A DNA stretch of 64,000 nt from Amycolatopsis lurida (lineage in GTDB: Bacteria > Actinomycetota > Actinomycetes > Mycobacteriales > Pseudonocardiaceae). Below are positions 23,025 through 32,900 of this stretch, piece by piece (positions within the stretch are counted from its first letter, which is position 1; each line of letters opens with the position of its first letter). Under the pieces are notes generated by a model. The model was not told the origin of the DNA. It worked only from the letters and a program-made list of their open reading frames with translations, and made no database searches. The stretch covers positions 620,001-684,000 of the forward strand of contig NZ_FNTA01000004.1 of assembly GCF_900105055.1 (NCBI RefSeq), given 5' to 3'. Both the position numbers and the translations under genes were made by a program.

Positions 23025-25748
23025 ATGTCGCTGAGGGGAAGGGACGCCGAGCTGGCGCGGGCTCAACGCCTGCTGGCGGACGCGCGTGACGCGCACAGCG
23101 GCGTGCTGGCGCTGCGGGGTGCGGCGGGCATCGGGAAATCGGTTCTTCTCGACCACGCTGTGTCGATCGCCGAAGCCGAGGGCATGCGGGTGGTCCGCGG
23201 GGCGGGTGTCGAGTCCGATTCCGAGCTCGCGTATGGCGGTCTGCATCAACTCCTGTTCCCACACTTGGATCGGCTGGGCGCCCTGCCCACTCCCCAGGCG
23301 ACGGCACTGCGGTGCGCTTTCGGCCTGGCCGAGGGAGACGACGCCAACCGGTTCCTGATCTCCGCGGGCACTCTGTCGTTGCTCGCCGCGCTGGCCGAGG
23401 ACGCCCCTCTGCTGTGCGCGGTCGACGACCTGCAATGGCTCGACCAGGGTTCCGTGGAGGCACTGTTGTTCGCGGCCCGCCGCTTCGTGGCCGACCCGAT
23501 CGCGATGCTGTTCGCGGTGCGCGAGACGTCGGCACCGGTCGAACTCGCGGGCCTCGAGGCCGTGGATCTGTCCGGCCTCGCCGCGCCCGACGCCGCCCGG
23601 CTGCTGGACGACCACGCACCGGAACTCGTCGGACCGGTGCGGACGAGGGTCCTCGCGGAGTCCGGCGGCAATCCACTGGCGATCATCGAACTCGGGTCGT
23701 CGCGGCTCGCGGCACGCGATGTCGACGAGTCCGACCCGGCCGAGCAGGTCGGCCCGCTGCCGGTGACCCGCCGTGTGCAGGAGGCGTTCCGCCGCCAGAT
23801 CGTCGAGCTTCCCGAACCCACCCAGCGCGCGCTGCTGGCGGCGGCGGCGGACACGGCGGCGCCGCTTGCGACGATCCTGCACGTGATCGAAGCCCTCGGC
23901 GGCGCGCCCGGCGACCTGGCGCCCGCCGAACGCGACCGGCTGCTCCGGATCGACAGCCGGATCACCTTCCGCCACCCCCTGGTACGGGCAGCCGCCTACC
24001 AGGACGCGCCGCTGCACCGGCGGATCGAGGTACATCGCGCGTACGCCGAAGCGTTGCGAGCGGACGCCGATGCCGACCGACGGGCCTGGCACCTCGCTGC
24101 CGCCACCACCAAACCCGACGAGGCGGTGGCGGCCGAACTCGAAGAGGTGGCGGAGCGGGCCTGGCACCGAGGCGGCGCGATGGCGGTGTGCGCGGCTTAC
24201 GAACGTGCCGGCCGGCTCAGCGCCGACCGGGAGCTGAAGGCCCGGCGTATCGGCCGGGCCAGCCAGGCCGCTTTCGACGCGGGCAAGGCCGACCGCGCCG
24301 CCCGGCTGGCGGCCGAAGCGCTCGCGCTCACCGCCGACACCGGTGTCCGGGCCGATGCCATCTACACCCGTGGCGCCGTGGAGTACGAACGCACCTCGCC
24401 CCGGGCCGACGCGGAGCTGACGCTCGAGGCCGCCGCGTTGGTGCGCGACACCGACCCTGAGCGTGCCGCGCTCACGCTCTACGAAGCCGCGCACGCCGCC
24501 CGGCACGGGGCGGCGCACGACCTCCTGCGGCGTGCGGCGGATCTGATGCGCGGGTTCGGCCCGCCGGAACACTGGGCACCCGTCGTCGACGCCCTTCTCG
24601 GGTGGGCGGAGCTCTTCGCCGGTCGCCCGGAGCGGGCCGTCGGCCCGATGCGCGCCCTCTACACCGCCTCACCCGGCGGCGGGAACGATCTGATGCAGCG
24701 CATCACGGCCGCGATCGGCGGGCTCATGCTCGCGGACGACGACGGCGTCCTCACCGGGACCGAGGACATGCTGGCCGAGGCGCGGGCCACCGGAACGCTG
24801 GGGTGGGTCCCGTACATCTTGAACGTGCTCGCCGTGGCGCGGCTGTTCCGCGGCGAGTTCGCGGACGCCCGCGCCTGTGTCGCGGAAGGCGCGGCCGTGA
24901 GCGCCGAACTCGGGAACACGACCGAGCGCCTGGCCCACCGTTCGGTGGAGGTGTGGTTGCACGCCGTGTCGGGTGACGAGTCACGCTGCCGGGCCCTTGC
25001 CGAGGAGGTGCTCCAGGGGGCCCGGACCCGGCACCGGGTCAACGCCGAGATCGCGGACTGGGGTCTCGGCATGCTCGACCTGTCCGCCCGGCGGTTCGGG
25101 GAAGCACTCGACCGGCTCGAAAGGGTGTGCCGGGGACCTGCGAGCCGCGACCTCCTGGTCCGGGCGGTGCCGGATCTGGTGGAGGCCGCCGTGCGCGGCG
25201 GCGAGCCGGATCGCGCCCACGGACCCTTGGTGGAGTTCCGGCACTGGGCCGAGCACGTCGACCGCCCGGTCGCCACCGGACTCGTCCTGCGTTGCCGGGC
25301 CTTGCTGGCCGACGACGCCGACGCCGACGCGCTGTACGCCGGAGCGCTGCGGCTCCAGGAGCGGAACGGCGGCCCGTACGAACGTGCCCGTACACAGCTG
25401 GTCTACGGCGAGTGGCTGCGCCGCCGGCGCCGCCGTACCGAGGCCCGCGCCCATCTCGCGGCGGCGGTGTCCGCGTTCGAGGACCTCGGCGCGGCGCTCT
25501 GGGCCGAGCGTGCGCGCGGCGAGCTGGCCGCCTTCGGCGAGCGGGGCGACGAGCCTCGGCGCAGCGGCCCGCTCACTCTGTTGACCCCGCAGGAGTTGCA
25601 GGTCGTACGGCTGGCCGCCACCGGTCACACCAACAAGGACATCGCCGCTCAGCTCTTCCTCAGTCCACGGACCGTCGGCCACCACCTCTACAAGGCGTAT
25701 CCGAAGCTCGGCGTCACCGGGCGCGCCGAGCTGGCCGGCTTCGTCTGA
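23025..25748 (+). CDS. Large ATP-binding LuxR-family regulator (LAL/MalT-like)
   Basis: 907 residues. An N-terminal AAA/STAND ATPase has Walker A GAAGIGKS at 32-39 and Walker B LLCAVDDLQWLD near 130. Long helical repeat regions (about 300-830, TPR-like) follow, and a C-terminal LuxR helix-turn-helix starts at about LTPQELQVVRLAATG and runs through TNKDIAAQLFLSPRTVGHHL. LAL proteins respond to a ligand through the helical region and activate genes, often for antibiotics or catabolism. It stands alone; the gene following on the same strand is a YCII protein about 110 nt on. Confidence 0.92.
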   Translation: MSLRGRDAELARAQRLLADARDAHSGVLALRGAAGIGKSVLLDHAVSIAEAEGMRVVRGAGVESDSELAYGGLHQLLFPHLDRLGALPTPQATALRCAFGLAEGDDANRFLISAGTLSLLAALAEDAPLLCAVDDLQWLDQGSVEALLFAARRFVADPIAMLFAVRETSAPVELAGLEAVDLSGLAAPDAARLLDDHAPELVGPVRTRVLAESGGNPLAIIELGSSRLAARDVDESDPAEQVGPLPVTRRVQEAFRRQIVELPEPTQRALLAAAADTAAPLATILHVIEALGGAPGDLAPAERDRLLRIDSRITFRHPLVRAAAYQDAPLHRRIEVHRAYAEALRADADADRRAWHLAAATTKPDEAVAAELEEVAERAWHRGGAMAVCAAYERAGRLSADRELKARRIGRASQAAFDAGKADRAARLAAEALALTADTGVRADAIYTRGAVEYERTSPRADAELTLEAAALVRDTDPERAALTLYEAAHAARHGAAHDLLRRAADLMRGFGPPEHWAPVVDALLGWAELFAGRPERAVGPMRALYTASPGGGNDLMQRITAAIGGLMLADDDGVLTGTEDMLAEARATGTLGWVPYILNVLAVARLFRGEFADARACVAEGAAVSAELGNTTERLAHRSVEVWLHAVSGDESRCRALAEEVLQGARTRHRVNAEIADWGLGMLDLSARRFGEALDRLERVCRGPASRDLLVRAVPDLVEAAVRGGEPDRAHGPLVEFRHWAEHVDRPVATGLVLRCRALLADDADADALYAGALRLQERNGGPYERARTQLVYGEWLRRRRRRTEARAHLAAAVSAFEDLGAALWAERARGELAAFGERGDEPRRSGPLTLLTPQELQVVRLAATGHTNKDIAAQLFLSPRTVGHHLYKAYPKLGVTGRAELAGFV

Positions 25749-25855
25749 CGGCAGGCGGCGGTCGCCGGTGTGCCGGACACCAGTCACGATGACTGATTCG
25801 TCGGCGGTGGGCCTCGCCTAGCGTTTCCGGCATCGCCAACGACAAGGAGACGACC

Positions 25856-26224
25856 ATGACGAAGTATTTCCTGAGCCTCCCGCACGACTCGGCCGAGGAG
25901 CCGACGATGGAGAACATGGACCCCGCGGAGCTGCAGGAGATCATCGCCGCGGTCGGCGCGTTCAACACCGCCCTCGAGGAGGCGGGCGCGTTCGTGACCG
26001 CCGGAGGCCTGCAGCCCCCGTCGACCGCGACCACGGTCGACTACTCCGGGGACACCCCCGTGCTCACCCAGGGCCCGTTCGTCGAAGCCAAGGAATACCT
26101 CGGCGGCTTCTGGATCATCGAAGCCGAAAACGACGACGTCGCGATCGAATGGACCAAACAGGCCTCGCGGGCGCTGCGCAGCAAGGTCGAGGTCCGGGCC
26201 CTCCAGGAGGAACCCCCCGCCTGA
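25856..26224 (+). CDS. YCII-related (DGPF) domain protein
   Basis: 122 residues. A ferredoxin-like alpha/beta barrel of the YCII/DGPF family opens MTKYFLSLPHD, with the family core LTQGPFVEAKEYLGGFWIIE (about 62-81). These proteins are common near ECF sigma factors but poorly understood. AAGGAGA precedes the ATG. A terminator follows directly. Confidence 0.87.
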   Translation: MTKYFLSLPHDSAEEPTMENMDPAELQEIIAAVGAFNTALEEAGAFVTAGGLQPPSTATTVDYSGDTPVLTQGPFVEAKEYLGGFWIIEAENDDVAIEWTKQASRALRSKVEVRALQEEPPA

Positions 26225-26241
26225 GCGGGCCGACCACACCG

Positions 26242-26270
26242 GGGCCGGTCATCGCCGGGATGACCGGCCC
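26242..26270 (+). terminator. Terminator after YCII gene
   Basis: The 11-bp perfect stem 26242-26252 / 26260-26270 (GGGCCGGTCAT) has a 7-nt loop, 18 nt beyond the YCII stop. The next 200 nt to the histidine kinase start hold no gene I can support. Confidence 0.78.
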
Positions 26271-26471
26271 TGTTCGCGCGGTTTACGTATCGGCCCCAAA
26301 CCGTTACCCGGGCAGGCGGCAGGCAGGGAAACGCCGGGACGGCATTTCGCGACTAGTACTGCGAGTGACCAGAACGCTACGCGCTTTGGGCTGACGGTTG
26401 CGTCACCTTGCCGAGAACTGGTTCCCCCGGATGCCAAGGGATCCAGGTCATGCCGCCGGACGGGGGAGAAA

Positions 26472-27149
26472 ATGCGCCGGACCTTCGTCGTCACCGACGT
26501 CGTTCATCCTTCCGGATACGAAAACCGGCTCAAGACGGTGCTCAACGATCTCCACGACGGCCTCGGGCCGACACTCGCCGTGGCGGTGCTCGGGCTGCGC
26601 GCCGCCCGCGAACTGCTCGTCCGTGACCGGGCCGGGGCCGAGCGCCTCCTGGCCCGGCTCGAGGAGGAACTCCACGGCGCCATCACCGAATTGCGCCGCA
26701 TCGTGACCGACGCCCGCCCGCCCGCGCTCGACGAAACGTGCCTCGTCACGGCCGTGCGCCGGTATGCCGGGATGCTCGCCGACCGGGTTCCTGCCGAGCA
26801 CGGGCCGCTGGGGGTGACGGTCGAGGTCCGCGGTGAGCTGCCGCCGCTGGCGGCCGAGGTGGAGGTCACCGCGTACCGGATCATCCGCGAGGCGCTCGTG
26901 AACATCGCCCGCCATTCCGGTGCCCGGCAGTGCGCGGTGCGCCTCTGGCCGCTGGACGGCGATCTGCGCGTGGAGATCGTCGACGACGGAGTCGGCGCGG
27001 GCGGCGAGGTGCTGCCCGCGGTCGGCGGGACCGGACTGCGTTCGATGCGGGAACGCGCCGTCGACCTCGGCGGCGGCTGCGTGATGGAGCCGGTGCCCTC
27101 AGGCGGCACCCGGATCGCCGCCTGGCTGCCGCTCGCCACCAAGGAGTGA
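26472..27149 (+). CDS. Short soluble histidine kinase (HisKA_3/HATPase_c), no sensor domain
   Basis: 225 residues. The phosphoacceptor His lies in LNDLHDGLGPTLAVAVLGL (about residue 28), and HATPase_c has N-box REALVNIARHSG and G-box DDGVGAGG plus GGTGLRSMRERA. There is no membrane segment and no PAS/GAF domain, so it must be cytoplasmic and take its signal through another protein. It is followed 3 nt later by a NarL-type response regulator, forming a two-component pair. The next genes on the other strand are the injection system, which it may control. Confidence 0.85.
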   Translation: MRRTFVVTDVVHPSGYENRLKTVLNDLHDGLGPTLAVAVLGLRAARELLVRDRAGAERLLARLEEELHGAITELRRIVTDARPPALDETCLVTAVRRYAGMLADRVPAEHGPLGVTVEVRGELPPLAAEVEVTAYRIIREALVNIARHSGARQCAVRLWPLDGDLRVEIVDDGVGAGGEVLPAVGGTGLRSMRERAVDLGGGCVMEPVPSGGTRIAAWLPLATKE

Positions 27150-27152
27150 GCG

Positions 27153-27803
27153 ATGTTCCCGCCCCTCCGTGTCCTCGTGGTGGACGACCATCCCGCCTTC
27201 CGGACGGCCATCTGCGCGCTGCTCGACGGTACCGACGGCGTCGAGGTCGTCGGCCAGGCTCCCGACGGCCTCACCGCGGTCGCGGAAGCAGGCAGAGCGG
27301 AGCCCGACGTCGTCCTGATGGATCTGAACCTCCCGGACCTCGACGGCGTCGAGGCGACCCGCCGGATCGTCAGCGCCTGCCCGCACACCGGTGTGCTCAT
27401 GCTGACCATGTTCGAGAGCGAAGCCGCGGTGTTCGCCGCCATGCGCGCGGGTGCGCGCGGCTACCTGCTCAAGGGAGCGCGCAACGAGCAGGTCGTCCGC
27501 GCGGTGCGGGTGATCGGCGACGGCGAGGCGATCTTCAGCCCGGCCATCGCGAACCGGGTGCTTTCGCTGCTGGGCACGGAGACCCCGCGCGACGAGTCCT
27601 TTCCGCGGCTGACCGCGCGCGAACGGGAGATCATGGGGCTCATCGCGCAGGGCATGGGGAACGCCTCCATCGCCGACCGGCTCGTGCTCAGCCCGAAAAC
27701 GGTGCGAAACCACGTGTCCCACATCTTCCGCAAACTTCACGTCACCGACCGGGCGCAGGCCATCGCCAAGGTCAGGAAGACAGGCGTGGCCCGATCGGAG
27801 TAG
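27153..27803 (+). CDS. NarL/FixJ-family response regulator
   Basis: 216 residues. The receiver domain (about 5-120) has the phosphoacceptor in PDVVLMDLNLPDLDG (Asp near residue 54), an acidic pair VVDDHPA near the start and the Lys in YLLKGA. The LuxR helix-turn-helix is at about 150-205 (LTAREREIMGLIAQG, then SIADRLVLSPKTVRNHV). It is presumably phosphorylated by the kinase encoded directly upstream and acts as a DNA-binding activator. Confidence 0.92.
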   Translation: MFPPLRVLVVDDHPAFRTAICALLDGTDGVEVVGQAPDGLTAVAEAGRAEPDVVLMDLNLPDLDGVEATRRIVSACPHTGVLMLTMFESEAAVFAAMRAGARGYLLKGARNEQVVRAVRVIGDGEAIFSPAIANRVLSLLGTETPRDESFPRLTAREREIMGLIAQGMGNASIADRLVLSPKTVRNHVSHIFRKLHVTDRAQAIAKVRKTGVARSE

Positions 27804-27902
27804 CAAAACGGGACATATCGGGACTCCGGATCCCTGTTCGCGGAACCCGGTCCGCACGATCCTTGAGAAGGACGAAACGCCGTTGCGGGGAGGGGTTCAC
27901 CG

Positions 27903-28526
27903 ATGCTCGTCGACCAGATCCCGGTGCTGCTTCATGCCACCGACACCATCACGCACGCGGGTGTCACCGCCGCGCTGCGCTCACGTCCTGAGATCCGCTT
28001 CGCCGGCGACTCCGATGAGCAGGCCGTCGTCCTGGTCATCGTCGAGCGGCTGAACGAGGAGGCACGGCGGTTGCTGCGCAGCCTCCACTGCGCCGGCTGC
28101 GCGGGGATCGTCCTGGTCGCCGGCGAGGTGGACGACTCGGAGTTGCTGGACGTCGTGGGCACCGGTGTCTCCGCGATCATCCGCCGGGTCGACGCCACCC
28201 CCGACACGCTGGTGCGGCTGGTGAAGGCCGCGGCCGCCGGGGAAGGCGCGCTGCCGCCGGATCTGCTCGGCCGTCTGCTGTCCCGGGTGTCCCGGTTGCA
28301 GCGGGACGTGCTGCAACCGAACGGCTGGGATCTGGCCGGGATGTCGCAGCGCGAGACCAAGGTGCTGCGGATGATCGCGGACGGCTTCGAGACGAAGGAG
28401 ATCGCCGGCCGGCTGAGCTACTCCGAGCGGACGGTGAAGTCGATCCTGCACGACATCACCAACCGTTTCCAGCTCCGCAACCGCGCTCATGCCGTCGCGT
28501 TCGCCTTGCGCGAGGGGTTGATCTGA
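27903..28526 (+). CDS. Atypical LuxR-family regulator with degenerate receiver domain
   Basis: 207 residues. The N-terminal half has the shape of a receiver (IPVLLHATDTITHAGVTAAL, then GIVLVAGEVDDSELL), but where a receiver has its phosphoacceptor Asp this protein reads AVVLVIVERL. The acidic pocket near the N-terminus is also absent. The C-terminal LuxR helix-turn-helix is intact (about 145-200, MSQRETKVLRMIADG, KEIAGRLSYSERTVKSIL). It should act independently of phosphorylation. It ends 6 nt from the stop of the injection-cluster membrane gene on the opposite strand; such regulators adjoin injection clusters in Streptomyces. Confidence 0.85.
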   Translation: MLVDQIPVLLHATDTITHAGVTAALRSRPEIRFAGDSDEQAVVLVIVERLNEEARRLLRSLHCAGCAGIVLVAGEVDDSELLDVVGTGVSAIIRRVDATPDTLVRLVKAAAAGEGALPPDLLGRLLSRVSRLQRDVLQPNGWDLAGMSQRETKVLRMIADGFETKEIAGRLSYSERTVKSILHDITNRFQLRNRAHAVAFALREGLI

Positions 28527-28532
28527 TCCCGT

Positions 28533-29852
28533 TCATTCCACTCGGCCGGAGAACGAGACCGACGGGGTGCAACGGCTTCCGCCGCCCGGTGCCTGGCAGC
28601 TGACGGCGAGCACGATCTTTTCCCCGGGGGCGAACCGCCATGCCTGCAGCCAGTGGTGGTCGAGGTCGCGGAAGTTCGCGAGCCCCACTTCCAGCAGCAC
28701 GGTCTTGGTGCCACCGGCGTCGCGCAGCAACCGCAGGGTTCCGTTGTCGCCACGCGGGTTCTGCAGGATCAGGTCGGTGATGACCAACGTTTTCGCGGCA
28801 TCCGGCAGGGTGTAGGGGAATTCGGCGAACCGGTTGACGTTCGAGTCGACGGCCGCCTCCGCCGCCACCCGGAAGTCGGTCGGTGTCCCGGCGCCGTTGC
28901 CCGCCGGGTTGGGGACACCGTTCGATGGCCTGGGGCCAGGAGCCGTGCCGTCGGCCGGCGGGGTCAGCCCGACGGCCTTCATCGCGTCTTCGGAGTTCTG
29001 TTTGGCCTGAACGGCGTCCTTCTTCGCCTCCCCCGCGGCGCCACCGGCGTCCTGCGCCGCCTTGATCACCTCCTGGTTCTGCTCCTGAGCGGCTTCCCGG
29101 GCAGCCGACTTCACCGCGGGCCTCAGCACGGTGAACCACAGCGCCACCAAGGCCAGCAACAACACCAGCAGCGCGGCCAGCGCCGGCAGCAACCACTTGG
29201 GCAGCAACTGGCGCTGCACCATGGTGCCTTCGGTCTTGAGCGGTTCGGCGTCGTCGGCGATGACGAACACCTGGAACCGGTGGCGGACGGGTTGCCCGCG
29301 CAGGAACCGTTTCCGCGGCCGGGCCCGCAGGCGGACGAACGCGGCCGTACCCGGCGCGAGGTCGGCCCGGTTCCGTTCGAGCTGGAAGTCGAGTTCGTCT
29401 TCGGGGTCGAGCGCGCTCAGTTCGACGGCGACCGGATGGTTCCCGCGGTTGTCCACGGCCACTTCGAAGTCGGCCTTGGCACCGGCCTCCACTTTCGCCG
29501 GAACGACTTCGGCGGTCACCTCGGTGAAGGCGGCGAGCTGGAGAGTGCCCTCCTCGACCACCGATCCTGCCGGGTCTTCGCTCGAGAAGACCCTGACACC
29601 GAAGGGAATCAGGCCGGCCTGGACTTCGGACGACCGCGGCGGCGAGAACCGGACGACGACCGTCCCCGCCTCCCCTGGCATCAGGTTCACCGTCGCCGGT
29701 TCCGCGATGGCCCACGCACCGGGGTCGCCGACCACTTCGATCGCGAACTGATCGACGACCCGCCCGGCATTGCGAATGGTCACCGAGCAGCTGGTCTCCT
29801 GGCCCGGTTCCGCGACCAGGCCCGCCTCGGACAGCGTCGCCGTTGCTCCCAT
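28533..29852 (-). CDS. Injection-cluster membrane protein with extra-domain repeats ('hydrolytic protein' type)
   Basis: 439 residues. Two immunoglobulin-like/COG1470-like domains span about 1-100 and 105-200 (ETSCSVTIRNAGRVVDQF, then FEVAVDNRGNHPVAVEL). A single membrane helix lies at about 220-240, then an Ala/Glu/Lys-rich coiled region (about 245-295) and a C-terminal beta domain ending QAPGGGSRCTPSVSFSGRVE. Proteins of this plan, usually named hydrolytic proteins, accompany Streptomyces-type injection clusters; no catalytic site is visible. Probable role: envelope component linked to the injection system. It is the last minus-strand gene of the cluster. Confidence 0.7.
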   Translation of the reverse strand: MGATATLSEAGLVAEPGQETSCSVTIRNAGRVVDQFAIEVVGDPGAWAIAEPATVNLMPGEAGTVVVRFSPPRSSEVQAGLIPFGVRVFSSEDPAGSVVEEGTLQLAAFTEVTAEVVPAKVEAGAKADFEVAVDNRGNHPVAVELSALDPEDELDFQLERNRADLAPGTAAFVRLRARPRKRFLRGQPVRHRFQVFVIADDAEPLKTEGTMVQRQLLPKWLLPALAALLVLLLALVALWFTVLRPAVKSAAREAAQEQNQEVIKAAQDAGGAAGEAKKDAVQAKQNSEDAMKAVGLTPPADGTAPGPRPSNGVPNPAGNGAGTPTDFRVAAEAAVDSNVNRFAEFPYTLPDAAKTLVITDLILQNPRGDNGTLRLLRDAGGTKTVLLEVGLANFRDLDHHWLQAWRFAPGEKIVLAVSCQAPGGGSRCTPSVSFSGRVE

Positions 29853-29949
29853 ACCCGGAAGTCTGCGCGTCCGGAACCGGGCCCGGCACCAGCGGACGGG
29901 TGTGCGGCCGTGCGCCGGTCGTTGCCCCTTGGGGCAGTGTCACCTCTCC

Positions 29950-32900
29950 TCAGCCGCGGGTGATGAACGGCGGCTGCTGGGTGCGGAGCACCACCAGGAT
30001 CGGATCCGACCGCGCCGTCCCGAATTTCACGCCCCCCACGGAGGTCACGGTCACCGTGCGCGGGCCGATCAGGTCGTGGTGGAAGATCAAGAACGGCGCC
30101 TCGAATCTTCCGTCCGCGCGGACGGTGACCAGCCCCGGTGCGGAGATACCCGCCGACCAGGCCAGCCGGACCACCGCGCCCGGCGGGAAGTCCGTTCCCC
30201 GCACCCGCGGGACGAAGCCGAGTGTGCCGATCTTCGGATCCAGCCCGACCACCGGCTGCCGGACCACCACGCGCGCGTTCGCCGTGTTGTCACCGGCGTT
30301 GTTGTCCGGCCCCGTCGTGCTCACCGCGCCCGACACCGGGCCATCGAAAGCGGCCTTCGCGGCCAAAGAGATCCGGACCGCCACGGTCTGATCGGGCGCC
30401 AGCGTCCCGAGCGCGCAAGTGCCGCCGCCCGGCCCACAGCCGGGTGGGGCCGAAGTCGCGGGGAGCCCCGGTGGCAGCTGGGTCACGAGCCGGACGCCCG
30501 GCATCGCGGCCTGGGCACCGTTGTGCACCAAGTACGTCAGCACCACATCGTCACCGCCGACGAACAACGGCACCGCCGAGACCGACATCCCGACCGACAA
30601 GGATCCGGGGGTCACCGGCGGCGCCGGCTTTTCACCGACCGTCACGACCGCCGTCGCGGAGTTGTCGCGCGTGTCCGCGTCGGGGCCCGTCGTGGTGACC
30701 GTGCCGGTCGCCGCCTGCACTCCGGCGACCAGGCCGGTCGCGCTGAACCGCACCCTCACCTCCTCCCCCGGAACGAGCGTGCCGAACGCGCACACCAGTT
30801 CGGGAGTGCAGGTGCCCTTGGTGGGAAGGACCGCCGCCTGTCGCAGACCGGCGGTCAGCCGGACGAACAGTCCCACCACGGGTGACGCGGTGGGACCGCG
30901 ATTGGCGACGACGAACTCGAACGTGGTGAGCCCCTCGAACGGGATCGCGGCAGGCACGGCGGTCGCGCTCACGGCGAGTTCGGGAATCCGCTGGAACGCG
31001 GGCTGTTCGGCCCCGCCGGGGCTGTCGATCAGGATCCGGCTCTCGCCGCCGGTGAACGCCACCACCGACACCTGCGGCGGGGACTCACCCGGGAAGTTCG
31101 TGTAGGCGACGAGCCCGCCGTCCGGCGACCAGGCCGGATCGTCGACGAATCCCGCGCGCTGCACCAGGATCCGGCCCGGCCCGCCGACGGCGGGAGCGAC
31201 ACAGATCAGCGCGTTGCGGCTCTGGAACGCCAGTGTGGCACCGTCCGGCGAGACGTCCGCCGCTCCTTCCTCCCCCGCACCGCAGCCGGGGCCGAACAGC
31301 GACGAAAGCTCACGCTGGTCCCCCGGCACGACGACGTCGGGCGAAGGCTGGGTCAGGGCGACCTGCCACACCGTCTTCCGCCGGGTTTCTCCTGGCGGGA
31401 CGACGGCCATGGCCGCGGACTCGACGGCGGTGCCGTTCCTCCCGATCGCCGTGCACGTCACCGTGGTGGCTCCGACCGGGAACAGGCTGCCGGACAAGGG
31501 TGTGCAGCTCGGGGTGAGCGGGGTCCCGTCCGCGTCCACCGCGCTCACCGGATATTCGATCACCGTGGGGCCGGTTCCGGTCACCGTCCGGTCGTGCAGG
31601 GTGATCAGGGGCAGGGCCGGATCTTTGACGCGCACGGTGACGTTCTCGGTGTAGCCCGGCCGCACGGTGGTCTCCCCGTTCACCCGGAACTCCACACGGC
31701 AGCGGAGGAAAGAACCCGGTGCGGCCGTCGGGGACACCGTCGCCGTTTCGACGAATCGCGCGTCCGTGCCGCCGGGAACCCGGTGCGGCCCCGGAGGATC
31801 GAACGTCATCGTGAGGCCGGGGTCGCAGAAGCTCACCGGCTGGACGCCGACCGGGAGGTCGCCGATGCCGTCGATGATCGCCCGCGCGATCTGGCCGGCG
31901 TCGGTACCGGGCGTGAGGACACCGTCGGTCGCCTTGGTGATCGCGGTCGCCTGCCCTCGCGCGTCGAGGCCGTGGTCGGAATCCTCGCTCGACCCGCCGG
32001 TGACCGCGGGCACGGCCACCACGCTGATCTCCGCCGCGTTCAGCGCGGCGATCACCGCCGCCCGGACCGGCGAACCCTTCTCCGGTGGGTCTTCATGGCT
32101 CGCCGCGTCGCCGACCAGGACGACGATCCGGCTGCTGCCGGGGCGGAAGGTGATGGCTCCGGTCGCGACCTTCTGCAAGGCCAGCAGCCAGTCCTCGGCG
32201 GTGTCTCCGCCGCCCCTCGCCTCGATCCGGGCGAACGCGTCGGACAGCAGCTTCCGCTCGGCGTCGGTACCCGCCGGGGTCAGCGGCTGCTGAACGTGGA
32301 ACGAGCGCGGGATGGGCTGGTTCTTGTCGTCGCCCACGTCGCCGAACGCCGCGACGGCGAAGTGTGCTTCCTTCTCCCGGTCCCGCACGCTGTCGATGAC
32401 CTGGCCGAGGTTCGTCTTGACCTGCTCGATCACCCCGTCTTCCCCGCCCATGGAGCCGGTCTGGTCCATCAGCAGGACGACATCGGGCAGGGACCGGATC
32501 CGGTCGGTCTGCACCGTCTTGGCGATCCGCGCCGAACCACCGCGCCCGACCGGGGCGTCCACCATCGCGGGGTCCACTCTGGACGGTCCCGGTGGCCCGA
32601 TCCGCGTGGCGGCACGGGTGAGCGTGATCTTGGACCCGTCCGCCGACCACACCGGCTGCGAGTCGTCACCGCGCAGATGCGCCGGGATGGGGATGTCGCC
32701 GAGAAGACGGCCGTCCGCGGCGCGCACGAGCCGCACGGAACTGTCGGAACCTTCGCCGACCGTCACGGTCCGGGTGAAGGCGATCTTCGTCGCGTCCGGC
32801 GACCATGCCGGATGGCGCTCCCGCTTGCCGTCGCCCCCACCGGTCAGCGGTCGCGGCGCGCCACCGTCGGCGTTCGCCACGACGATCCGGCTGCTCCGGA

